The position numbers were made by a program, and so were the translations under genes. Shown here piece after piece: positions 1-6,800 of a stretch of 7,276 nucleotides of DNA. The stretch spans positions 1-7,276 of the forward strand of contig JAQBQC010000460.1 of NCBI GenBank assembly GCA_028287205.1. The letters run 5' to 3'. Under the pieces are notes generated by a model that did not search any database, was not told the DNA's origin, and saw nothing but the letters and a program-made list of their open reading frames with translations. The DNA is from Gemmatimonadota bacterium. GTDB taxonomy: Bacteria > Gemmatimonadota > Gemmatimonadetes > Gemmatimonadales > Gemmatimonadaceae. Every line of letters starts with the position of its first letter. Within the stretch, counting starts at the first letter, position 1.

Positions 1-1056
1 CAGCTCAAGCGCAAACGCATCACGCGGCGCCAGCTCGACGATCAGCTCACGCTCGTGGGCGGAACGATCGACTATTCCGGCTTCGCGGGAGCGGACATCA
101 TCGTCGAGGCAGTGTTCGAGGATCTGAAAGTGAAGCAGAGCGTGCTCGCGGAAGCTGAGGCAGCGGCACCGCGCGCGATCTTCGCGTCGAACACGAGCAC
201 GATCCCCATCGAGCGGATCGCGGCGAATGCGAAGCATCCGGAGCGCGTGCTCGGGATGCACTTCTTCTCGCCCGTGCAGAAGATGCCGCTGCTCGAGGTG
301 ATCCGCTCGAAGGCGACCAACGATGAGGCGCTCGCGACGGCAGTCTCGTACGGAAAGAAGCTGGGAAAGACGGTGATCGTGGTGCGGGACGCGCCCGGGT
401 TCTATGCGAACAGGATTCTCGCGCCGTACGTGAACGAGGCCGGGCTGCTTCTCGATGAGGGCGTCGCGATCGATGCCGTGGACAAGGCGCTCGTCGAGTT
501 CGGCTTTCCCGTGGGTCCGATCACACTCATTGATGAAGTCGGGCTCGACATCGCGGGAAAATCGAGCGCAGTGATGCTCGGCGCGTTCGGCGACCGGATG
601 GTGCCGGCGGTCTCGCTCGCAAAGGTGATCGAGGCGGGTCGTACCGGACGCAAGGGCGGGAAGGGGTTCTACAGATACGAGAGCGGAAAGAAGAGAGGCG
701 TGGATGAGACCGTGTATCCGCTCTTCTCGAGCAATGGGCAGCGAATGCTCATTGGCGCGCGCGACATCGTCGAGCGATGTGTGTTCGCGATGCTCAACGA
801 GGCGGCACGCTGTCTCGAGGAAGGGATCATCGCGAGCCCGCGCGATGGCGATGTGGGTGCGGTGTACGGCATCGGCTTCCCGCCCTTTCGCGGCGGCCCC
901 TTCCGCTATCTGGACACGCTCGGCATTCCGACCGTGATTCGCGCGCTCGAGGTGCTCGACGGCCGGTTCTCGCCGCGCTTCAGGCCAGCATCGATCCTGC
1001 GGGAGATGGCGTCGTCGGGCTCGCACTTCTACCAGGATCGCGAAAAGCCGCGCTGA
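1..1056 (+). CDS. fadJ: FadJ/FadB-type 3-hydroxyacyl-CoA dehydrogenase (multifunctional beta-oxidation alpha subunit), 5'-truncated
   Basis: This is the C-terminal 351 residues of a fatty-acid oxidation protein; the reading frame is open from base 1, so the true start and the expected enoyl-CoA hydratase half lie upstream. The visible part oxidises L-3-hydroxyacyl-CoA to 3-ketoacyl-CoA with NAD+ in the cytoplasm. Numbering from base 1, S66 (in NTSTIPI), H87 (in HFFSPVQKMPLLEVI), E99 and N137 (in GFYANR) keep exactly the spacing of the catalytic Ser-His-Glu-Asn set known from human 3-hydroxyacyl-CoA dehydrogenase. The NAD-binding glycine loop is off the edge. Two C-terminal helical domains follow: about 128-225, and a degenerate copy about 245-340 containing YGIGFPPFRGGPFRYLD. 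The second copy is typical of the fused FadJ/FadB alpha subunit and argues against a stand-alone dehydrogenase. FadJ and FadB cannot be firmly separated here. A partner thiolase gene is not in the window; the next gene is unrelated and starts 96 bp later. Confidence 0.93.
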   Translation, partial: QLKRKRITRRQLDDQLTLVGGTIDYSGFAGADIIVEAVFEDLKVKQSVLAEAEAAAPRAIFASNTSTIPIERIAANAKHPERVLGMHFFSPVQKMPLLEVIRSKATNDEALATAVSYGKKLGKTVIVVRDAPGFYANRILAPYVNEAGLLLDEGVAIDAVDKALVEFGFPVGPITLIDEVGLDIAGKSSAVMLGAFGDRMVPAVSLAKVIEAGRTGRKGGKGFYRYESGKKRGVDETVYPLFSSNGQRMLIGARDIVERCVFAMLNEAARCLEEGIIASPRDGDVGAVYGIGFPPFRGGPFRYLDTLGIPTVIRALEVLDGRFSPRFRPASILREMASSGSHFYQDREKPR

Positions 1057-1074
1057 CCGGGAAGCGCCCGTCAG
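1053..1074 (+). terminator. Hairpin overlapping the fadJ stop codon
   Basis: CTGACCGGG (1053-1061) can pair with CCCGTCAG (1067-1074) across a 5-nt loop, giving about 8 base pairs with one bulged C. The left arm contains the stop codon TGA at 1054-1056. No U-tract follows; only three T occur, at 1081-1083. It is therefore at best a weak or Rho-assisted terminator or an mRNA 3'-end stabiliser. The arms also spell CTGAC and GTCAG, the same pentamer used in the tandem repeat just downstream, so a protein-binding role is an alternative. Confidence 0.4.
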
Positions 1075-1080
1075 AGGCGA

Positions 1081-1097
1081 TTTGACGCGGCGCTGAC
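1081..1097 (+). promoter_or_regulatory. Tandem TGAC direct repeat, candidate response-regulator box upstream of the kinase operon
   Basis: TGAC occurs at 1083-1086 and again at 1094-1097, 11 bp start to start, in the form TTTGAC-N6-CTGAC. Direct repeats spaced about one helical turn are the usual binding pattern of OmpR/PhoB-family regulators, which is the family of the regulator encoded at 2934-3629. The element lies 55 bp upstream of the kinase start codon. A similar element occurs at 3656-3672 ahead of the SusC-like gene. Binding by this regulator is inference. Confidence 0.45.
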
Positions 1098-1126
1098 ATT
1101 GTCCGGGAGGTCGCACAGCCGAGCTA

Positions 1127-1153
1127 TTGCCGGCTTTTGCGCCAACATATAAA
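1127..1153 (+). promoter_or_regulatory. Possible weak promoter at the kinase start
   Basis: TATAAA (1148-1153) lies in the most AT-rich patch of this gap. TTGCCG (1127-1132) is the nearest -35-like hexamer, at a suboptimal 15-bp spacing. The -10-like box overlaps the annotated ATG by one base, so transcription from it would start near 1160 and miss that ATG. This is either a chance AT-rich start region or a sign that translation begins further in, for example at GTG 1162. Confidence 0.2.
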
Positions 1154-2925
1154 TGATTGGGGTGACCCTTCTCCGCAGGTTCCTCGCGCGCGGCGGCCCG
1201 GCCACTCCATCAGGACGTACGCCCCACGTCCGGGCCACGGGGCTGCTCGTCGTTCTCGCTCTCGCGCTTCTCGCGACCATCGCGCTCACCGCGCAGGCAT
1301 GGATCGCGTCGCGCGCACAGCGACGCGCGGCGGAAGAGGCCGTGCGCGACTATGCGCGATTTGCAGCGAACAATTACGCGATGGACACACAGCGCGCGCT
1401 TCGTCAGAGCGCGCTCGCGATCTTCTCGTGGCTCGGCGGCAAGAGCAGCCGACTCGAGGCCGACAGCCTGTTCGACATTCGCGTGCTGCAGGAGGCCGCG
1501 TCGGAAGTGCGGCGCTGCGAATGCATGTGGGATCCGGATCCGCTGTACTTCTTTCGCTACGTTCCGTCCACGAACGAGCTGATCACGGTAGGCCCTCACA
1601 CGCCGTCGCCCATGGAGCGCGCGGTGCTGCGCGATTCCGTGCGTGGCGACGACCCCAAGACGCCACTGTTCGCGGCACCGAACGTTTTGCGCGGCGCGTT
1701 CTACATGATGTCGTTCCAGGACACGCTCGCCGGCGAGCAGATCCTGCTGCTCACTGCACTGCACGGCGTGCGCGGCGCGCCGGATGCGATCTACGGCTTT
1801 GCATCGTCGCTGTCATCGTTCTCGCCGCACACCTTCGGCGCGATCATGAGCATGCCGCTCCTTCCGCCGTCGCTCACGAAGAACGTGCGCAACGACAGCC
1901 TGTTCTCCGTGAAGGTGTGGGACAAGAACCGGCTCGTGTACGAGTCGCGCTACGCGAAGGACACATTGTACGGGGCGTATGCCTCGCTGTGGGGACCGGG
2001 GATCAAGAGCAGGTCGATCGTGCAGGTCTCGATCCTCCCGTCGATGGCCTCGCGACTTCTCATCGGCGGAATGCCGGAGACGCGCGCGCCGCTTCTGCTC
2101 GCGCTCTGCGTGCTCACCTGTGCGCTGCTGCTGAGCGCGTACATCCTCACGCGGCGCGCGCAGGACCTCTCCGCCATCCGCGATGATTTCACGTCGAGCG
2201 TGTCGCACGAGCTGCGCACTCCGCTGGCGGAGATCATGGTGTATGCCGAGATGCTACAGCTGGGGCGTGTGCATGCGCCGGACGAGCGCACGCACGCCGT
2301 GTCGGTGATCGTGCGGGAGGCGCGGCATCTCACGCACCTCATCGACAACGTGCTCCTCTTCTCTCGCGCCTCGCGCGAGAAGCCGACGGCGCCGCCCGCA
2401 CATCCGCTTCCGCTCGCGCCGCTCGTGCACGAGCTCGTGCGAACGTTCGCACCGCTGGCCCGTCAACATCGGATCTCGATTCGCGAGGATCTCGATGAAA
2501 GCCTCGCGGCGTCGATCAGCGCGCCCGTGCTCAGGCACGCGCTGCTGAATCTGCTCGACAATGCCGCGAAGTATGCGCCGCCCTCTTCCGTGATCACCGT
2601 CAGCACGGTGCGGCACTGGGAGCAGGTGCGCATTTACGTCGACGACCAGGGCGCGGGCGTTCCGATATCGGAGCGGCAGCGCATCTGGGAGCCGTACGTG
2701 CGGCTGGCGCGCGAGGTGAGCTCGTCGTCGACGGGCAGCGGCATCGGGTTGTCGGTGGTTCGGCATCTCGTGGAGCGCTACAAGGGACGAGCGTGGGTGG
2801 AGGATGCGCCCGACGGCGGGGCGCGCTTCGTGATCGAGGTGCCGGGCTTGAGCATGTCGCGCCTCGCGGAGCAGGATGTCGGGTCATACGCGGAGCAGTC
2901 GCCCGCCGCGCACAGCGGAGACTGA
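1153..2925 (+). CDS. Transmembrane sensor histidine kinase
   Basis: This 590-residue inner-membrane kinase would autophosphorylate on a conserved His and pass the phosphate to the regulator encoded next. A first membrane helix spans about 30-51, an extracytoplasmic domain about 52-312, and a second membrane helix about 314-333. The dimerisation/phosphoacceptor helix follows with SHELRTP, placing the phosphoryl His at 352; E353-x-x-T356 fits the ExxT phosphatase motif, so a dual kinase/phosphatase is likely. The ATPase domain shows the N box (N466 and N470 in NLLDNAAKYAP), the G1 box DQGAGVP (D498) and the G2 box TGSGIGLS (527-534). No HAMP domain fits between the second membrane helix and His352. 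The sensor domain is not a family I recognise; its size and topology would allow a Cache-like fold. It contains C122-E-C124. ATG 1153 has no Shine-Dalgarno sequence; GTG 1162, three codons in, is an alternative start. Confidence 0.93.
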   Translation: MIGVTLLRRFLARGGPATPSGRTPHVRATGLLVVLALALLATIALTAQAWIASRAQRRAAEEAVRDYARFAANNYAMDTQRALRQSALAIFSWLGGKSSRLEADSLFDIRVLQEAASEVRRCECMWDPDPLYFFRYVPSTNELITVGPHTPSPMERAVLRDSVRGDDPKTPLFAAPNVLRGAFYMMSFQDTLAGEQILLLTALHGVRGAPDAIYGFASSLSSFSPHTFGAIMSMPLLPPSLTKNVRNDSLFSVKVWDKNRLVYESRYAKDTLYGAYASLWGPGIKSRSIVQVSILPSMASRLLIGGMPETRAPLLLALCVLTCALLLSAYILTRRAQDLSAIRDDFTSSVSHELRTPLAEIMVYAEMLQLGRVHAPDERTHAVSVIVREARHLTHLIDNVLLFSRASREKPTAPPAHPLPLAPLVHELVRTFAPLARQHRISIREDLDESLAASISAPVLRHALLNLLDNAAKYAPPSSVITVSTVRHWEQVRIYVDDQGAGVPISERQRIWEPYVRLAREVSSSSTGSGIGLSVVRHLVERYKGRAWVEDAPDGGARFVIEVPGLSMSRLAEQDVGSYAEQSPAAHSGD

Positions 2926-2931
2926 GAGGAG
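2924..2931 (+). promoter_or_regulatory. Ribosome binding site of the response regulator, overlapping the kinase stop
   Basis: GAGAGGAG (2924-2931) begins inside the kinase stop codon (TGA, 2923-2925) and sits immediately before ATG 2934. A ribosome finishing the kinase would uncover or directly reuse this site, which suggests translational coupling. It is also the main reason for choosing ATG 2934 over the longer in-frame open stretch that begins at 2793 inside the kinase gene. Confidence 0.65.
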
Positions 2932-2933
2932 CC

Positions 2934-3629
2934 ATGGCGAGGATTCTGGTGGTAGAGGACAGCGTCGATCTTGCACGCGCGCTGCGCACGAATCTGGAGC
3001 TCGAGGGACACGAGGTCGGCGTCGCGCTGGATGGCGAGCGCGGGCTCGCGCTCGTGCGCTCGTCGCGTCCCGATCTGATCGTGCTCGACCTCATGCTGCC
3101 GAAGATGGATGGCTACCTCCTGCTGCGCGCCGTGCGCGGCGAGGGGCTGCACATGCCGGTGCTCATTCTCACTGCGCGCTCGGATGAGGCGGAAAAGGTG
3201 CGCGGCTTTCGCTGGGGCGCCGACGACTACGTCACGAAACCGTTCAGCCTCATCGAGCTGCTGGCGCGCGTGGAGGCGCTGCTGCGTCGCTCGCGGCAGT
3301 CCACGGCGACGGCGGCCGAGACGAATGATGCGGCGGTGCGATTCGGAACGATCGAGGTGCACCCCGCGAAGCGCCTGGTGTTGCGGCAGGGCGCGCCAGT
3401 GTCGCTGCGACCGAAGGAGTTCGACCTGCTCATGGCGCTCGTGCGCCGCGATGGCTCCGTCGCGCAGCGCGCGGAGCTGCTGCGCGAGGTGTGGGGATAC
3501 AAGCCTGCGATGGTCAGTCGCACGATCGACACGCACATCGTCGAGCTGCGCCGCAAGCTGGAGGATGATCCCTCCTCACCTCGCCACTTTCTCACCGTTC
3601 GGAAGACGGGATACCGCTTCGAACGCTGA
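2934..3629 (+). CDS. OmpR/PhoB-family DNA-binding response regulator
   Basis: This 231-residue protein has the usual full length for the family. The receiver domain (about 2-117) has the acidic pocket E8/D9, the phosphoacceptor D52 in LIVLDLMLP, T80 in LILTAR, Y99 in the DDYVTKPF stretch and the invariant K102, so every residue needed for phosphorylation and switching is present. A short Ala/Thr-rich linker (about 119-130) leads to the winged-helix domain (about 134-231). Its recognition helix falls in SRTIDTHIVELRRKLE, and it ends in the family's typical wing (TVRKTGYRF). It is the evident partner of the kinase, in kinase-first order and separated by 8 bases. It would act on DNA as a dimer at direct repeats about 11 bp apart; suitable repeats occur upstream of this operon (1081-1097) and upstream of the SusC-like gene (3656-3672). 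Its target genes are inferred only from these sites and from position. Confidence 0.95.
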   Translation: MARILVVEDSVDLARALRTNLELEGHEVGVALDGERGLALVRSSRPDLIVLDLMLPKMDGYLLLRAVRGEGLHMPVLILTARSDEAEKVRGFRWGADDYVTKPFSLIELLARVEALLRRSRQSTATAAETNDAAVRFGTIEVHPAKRLVLRQGAPVSLRPKEFDLLMALVRRDGSVAQRAELLREVWGYKPAMVSRTIDTHIVELRRKLEDDPSSPRHFLTVRKTGYRFER

Positions 3630-3655
3630 CGCCTCGCACATGATGGCGACGCCGC

Positions 3656-3672
3656 TCTGACAACACGCTGAC
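3656..3672 (+). promoter_or_regulatory. Tandem CTGAC direct repeat, candidate response-regulator box upstream of the SusC-like gene
   Basis: CTGAC occurs at 3657-3661 and 3668-3672, exactly 11 bp apart. Aligned with the element at 1081-1097, both fit T-Y-TGAC-N4-CG-CTGAC, and the spacers share their last two bases. The element starts 27 bp after the regulator's stop codon and ends 197 bp before the SusC-like start. That is far for direct contact with polymerase unless the promoter lies early in the gap. Binding by the adjacent regulator is inferred. Confidence 0.45.
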
Positions 3673-3681
3673 GGTTCCACG

Positions 3682-3693
3682 TCGCACGTGCGA
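3682..3693. repeat. 12-bp perfect palindrome TCGCACGTGCGA
   Basis: TCGCACGTGCGA equals its own reverse complement and is centred on CACGTG. It lies in the gap between the regulator and the SusC-like gene, 10 bp after the tandem CTGAC element. It shares the 8-base core GCACGTGC with a second palindrome at 3825-3834. It could be an operator for a dimeric regulator; no specific regulator can be named. Confidence 0.5.
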
Positions 3694-3705
3694 GTTCCGT
3701 GCGAG
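3687..3705 (+). repeat. Direct repeat CGTGCGAG x2 with 11-bp period
   Basis: CGTGCGAG occurs at 3687-3694 and 3698-3705, separated by TTC, so the period is again 11 bp. The first copy overlaps the right half of the palindrome at 3682-3693. The period equals that of the neighbouring CTGAC pair, although the two pairs are 19 bp apart and not in the same register. Confidence 0.45.
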
Positions 3706-3728
3706 CATCGCCAACTCGGCAGCGCTCC

Positions 3729-3768
3729 TTTTTTCCGGTCTCTACCCTGCTGGGTGTACGGGCCACCC
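3729..3768 (+). other. T6 run followed by a small hairpin in the SusC-like leader
   Basis: A run of six T (3729-3734) is the only T-tract in this gap. The sequence before it can form only a 4-bp GAGC/GCTC stem with a long loop, so a factor-independent terminator for the kinase-regulator operon is doubtful. Further on, GGGTG (3752-3756) and CACCC (3764-3768) can form a 5-bp stem with a 7-nt loop. No convincing -35/-10 pair was found in this gap. Confidence 0.25.
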
Positions 3769-3780
3769 TTCGGACTCTTG

Positions 3781-3802
3781 CGTCGCGCGTCGCGCGTACG
3801 CG
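3781..3802 (+). repeat. Tandem CGTCGCG heptamers running into palindrome CGCGTACGCG
   Basis: CGTCGCG is repeated back to back at 3781-3787 and 3788-3794. It runs into CGCGTACGCG (3793-3802), a perfect 10-bp palindrome. In DNA this GC-rich such CG-alternating stretches arise easily, so this is recorded as sequence structure without a functional claim. Confidence 0.3.
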
Positions 3803-3824
3803 AGTCGTGTCCGGACGGCCCACA

Positions 3825-3834
3825 TGCACGTGCA
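3825..3834. repeat. 10-bp perfect palindrome TGCACGTGCA
   Basis: TGCACGTGCA is self-complementary and shares the core GCACGTGC with the palindrome at 3682-3693; the two centres are 142 bp apart. It lies 35 bp upstream of the SusC-like start codon, in a position suited to an operator near a promoter or in the 5' leader. The regulator is unknown. Confidence 0.45.
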
Positions 3835-3858
3835 CCCACCACGCTTCCGCGATGGCGG

Positions 3859-3865
3859 AAGGAGG
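3859..3865 (+). promoter_or_regulatory. Strong Shine-Dalgarno site of the SusC-like gene
   Basis: AAGGAGG (3859-3865) lies four bases before ATG 3870 and fixes the start. In-frame upstream candidates (GTG 3699, ATG 3852) lack such a site, would place extra residues ahead of the signal peptide, and in the case of ATG 3852 would lie within the ribosome-binding region. Confidence 0.85.
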
Positions 3866-3869
3866 ACTC

Positions 3870-6800
3870 ATGAGATCGATTCTTCGTCAGACCGGTACGT
3901 TGCTCGCCTTCCTTGCACTCGCCGATACGGCGGCGCACGCCCAGGGAACCACCATCACCGGTCGCGTCACGAGTGACGCCGGGTTACCACTCGCTTCGGC
4001 GAGTGTGCTTCTGGAAGGGATGGGCATCGGCACGATCACGCGCGAAGACGGCCGCTATTCGCTGGTCGTGCCGGCGGCGCGTGCGAATGGACAGACGGCG
4101 ACTCTCGTCGCGCGGCTCATCGGCTACAAGTCGGTAGCGGTCCCCGTGACGCTGGGAAACGCGCCGATCACGCACGACTTCGTGCTCGCCGCGAACCCGC
4201 TGCGCCTTGGCGAGATCGTCATCACCGGCACCGGCACGTCGTCGGCGGCCGAGAAGCTCGGAAACGTGCGCAATCACGTCGACTCCACCGTCATCACGCG
4301 AAGCAACGAATCCAACATCGTCGAATCGCTCGCTGGAAAGGCGCCGAACGTCGAGGTGACGGGAGGAAGCGGTGAGCCGGGTGCGGGATCGTACATTCGC
4401 ATTCGAGGCACGCGCAGTCTCGCCTCGGGTAACAGCCAGCCGCTCTTCGTCGTGGACGGCGTGCCGGTGGACAACAGCAGCATCTCGACGACGAACTTCA
4501 ATCCGGTCGATGGCTTGAACGCCGGCGAGATCGAAGGAACCGCGCAGCAGAACCGCGCCGCGGACATCAATCCGAACGACATCGAAAACATCGAGATCCT
4601 GAAGGGGGCGGCTGCGGGCGCGCTCTACGGCGCACGCGCCGGGCAGGGCGTCGTCCTCATCACGACCAAGAGTGGAAAGTCAGGCGTGACGCGGTACTCG
4701 CTGGTGAGCAAACTTTCCCTCAACGACCTCAACAAAAAGTATCCGCTGCAGACGCGCTTCGGGCAGGGATACTACGGTCAGTCGCCACAGCAGCTGAACG
4801 CCGACTCCCTCGGCAATCCCGATCCTACTGCGTGCGACAACATCGGAAACTTCTTCTGCCGCACGAGCTGGGGTCCGGACCTCACTGTGACCGGCGAGAA
4901 GGTGTACGACCACTCCAATGAGGCATACGTCAACGGCTACACGACGGACAACAATCTCTCGATCTCGGGCGGCAACGATCGCGCGTCGTTCTTCCTGAGC
5001 GGCTCATACCTGTACGACCGTGGCGTGTTCCAGGGACCGAACAACAACTTTCAGCGGTCCACGGTGCGGCTCAAGGCAACGCAGAAGTTGAGCGACCGCT
5101 TCGACGTTGGAGGAAACGTTGCCTTCGCCGATTCGCGCGGAAACTACGTGGAGCGCGGGAACAACACGAACGGGCTCCAGCTAGGACTGCTGCGCACACC
5201 CCCGAATTGGAACAACGAGCCGTACAAAGGTCCGAACGGGCAGATCACTTTTCGCTTCCAGCATCCGACCGTGTTCGATGTCGTCAGCGATCGCGGTTGG
5301 AACAATCCGTTCTGGACGTTGAATGAGGGAACCCACAACTCGCAGCTCGGTCGTGTGTTCGGCAACATCAATGCGAACTTCGACGCGACCGATTGGCTGA
5401 AATTCGCCTATGTGGTGGGCGGTGACTACTACACCGATGAGCGACTCGAGGGTGTGCCGCAGGGATCGACTGCACCTGCGCCGGCCGGTCGCATTACCGA
5501 GGGGAAAGTCGTCAACTACGAGCTGAACCACAACCTCACCGCGACGGCGTCACACACCTTCAGTCCCAGCTTCAGCGGCACGTTCACGCTCGGCAACACA
5601 CTCGACGATCGGCACTTTCGCCAGCTCTCCGATGTAGGCCGTACGCTCGTTGCGGCACAGCCATTCAATCTCATCAACACGGTCAATCGTGATCCGACCC
5701 TCGACTTCGTTCAGGAGATCCGGAATATCGGCTTCTTCGGGCAGGGGACGGCCGACCTCTTCGACCAGCTCTACCTGACCGCAGCGCTGCGCAACGATGG
5801 CTCGTCCACGTATGACCGGAATCACCTCCGCGCATGGTTCCCGAAGGCGAGCGCGTCGTGGACGTTCTCGAAGGTGTTGTCCATTCCCGGCGTGTCGTTC
5901 AGCAAGCTGCGCGCGGCGTTCGGCGAGGCGGGGCAGGAGCCGCTCCCGTATCTCACCACACAGACTTTCACGTCGACCACGCCGTTCGCGACGATTTCGC
6001 AGGGTGTCGGCACCACCCCCACCTACAACGGATTCGGTGGTCTCGCATCGAGCATTCAGAAAGCAACCCCGTCGCTGGTTCCGGAACGGACCCGTGAATT
6101 CGAAGGCGGTTTGGATTTCGGATTCTTCAAGGACAGGGCTGATCTGGGTGTGACGTACTACCATGCGACGACGAGGAACGTGATTCTCACGCAGCGGCTC
6201 GCGTCGTCGTCCGGATATTTTCAGCAGGTCCAACAGGGCGCCAAGTTCCGGAACACGGGACTCGAGTTGACCGCGAACGTCCGCCCGATAACCCAACAGA
6301 ACTTCACGTGGGAGATCGGCGCGCAATGGGCGCGGAACCGAAGCACGGTGCTCGATCTGCTCGGCGCCAACTTCGTCCAGCTCGATCCCAACTACACGAC
6401 CCCGCAGGAAGTCGCGATCAAGGGTCAGCCGATCGGTGTGATGTACGACTTCGGATGGGCGAAGTGTGGTATCAGCCCCGGTGGCATGGGCGCAGTGATC
6501 GCCGGTGTCGATCTCTCGACGGTCTGCGCCGGACAGCCCAATGGCGCTCTCTACATCGGTCCCGACGGATTCCCCGTTGGCGATCCGATCCAGCGCATCA
6601 TCGGTGACCCGAACCCCAAGTGGACGGGCAGCCTGCACACATCGGTGCAGCTCAAGAAGTGGCAGTTCTCGGCCCTGCTGGATATCAGGCACGGCGGGGT
6701 GATCAACAACGGCACCAAGGGCGCGCTGTACGCCTACGGTACGCACAAGGACACCCAGCAGCGTGCCGACTGCACCTTCGACGCCGCAGGAAACACGGTG

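Noticed and set aside
1137..2186. A 349-codon plus-strand open frame overlapping the kinase in another frame
   Set aside because: Its Arg/Ala/His-rich product has no domain, while the overlapping frame carries all kinase motifs.
2793..2933. Possible 47-residue N-terminal extension of the response regulator
   Set aside because: It lies inside the kinase gene, is Arg/Gly-rich, and precedes a standard receiver start (MARILVVEDS) that has its own ribosome binding site.
3657..3662. CTGACA as a -35 box for the SusC-like gene
   Set aside because: No -10-like hexamer lies 16-18 bp downstream; the bases there (around 3680-3685) are GC-rich.
3729..3734. T6 run as a factor-independent terminator of the kinase-regulator operon
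   Set aside because: No stable GC-rich stem directly precedes it; the best is a 4-bp stem with a loop of about 16 nt.
3699..3869. Possible 57-residue N-terminal extension of the SusC-like protein, open from GTG 3699, or a shorter one from ATG 3852
   Set aside because: It would bury the signal peptide, has no ribosome binding site of its own, and AAGGAGG stands directly before ATG 3870. Absence of stops over 171 bp is unremarkable at this GC content.
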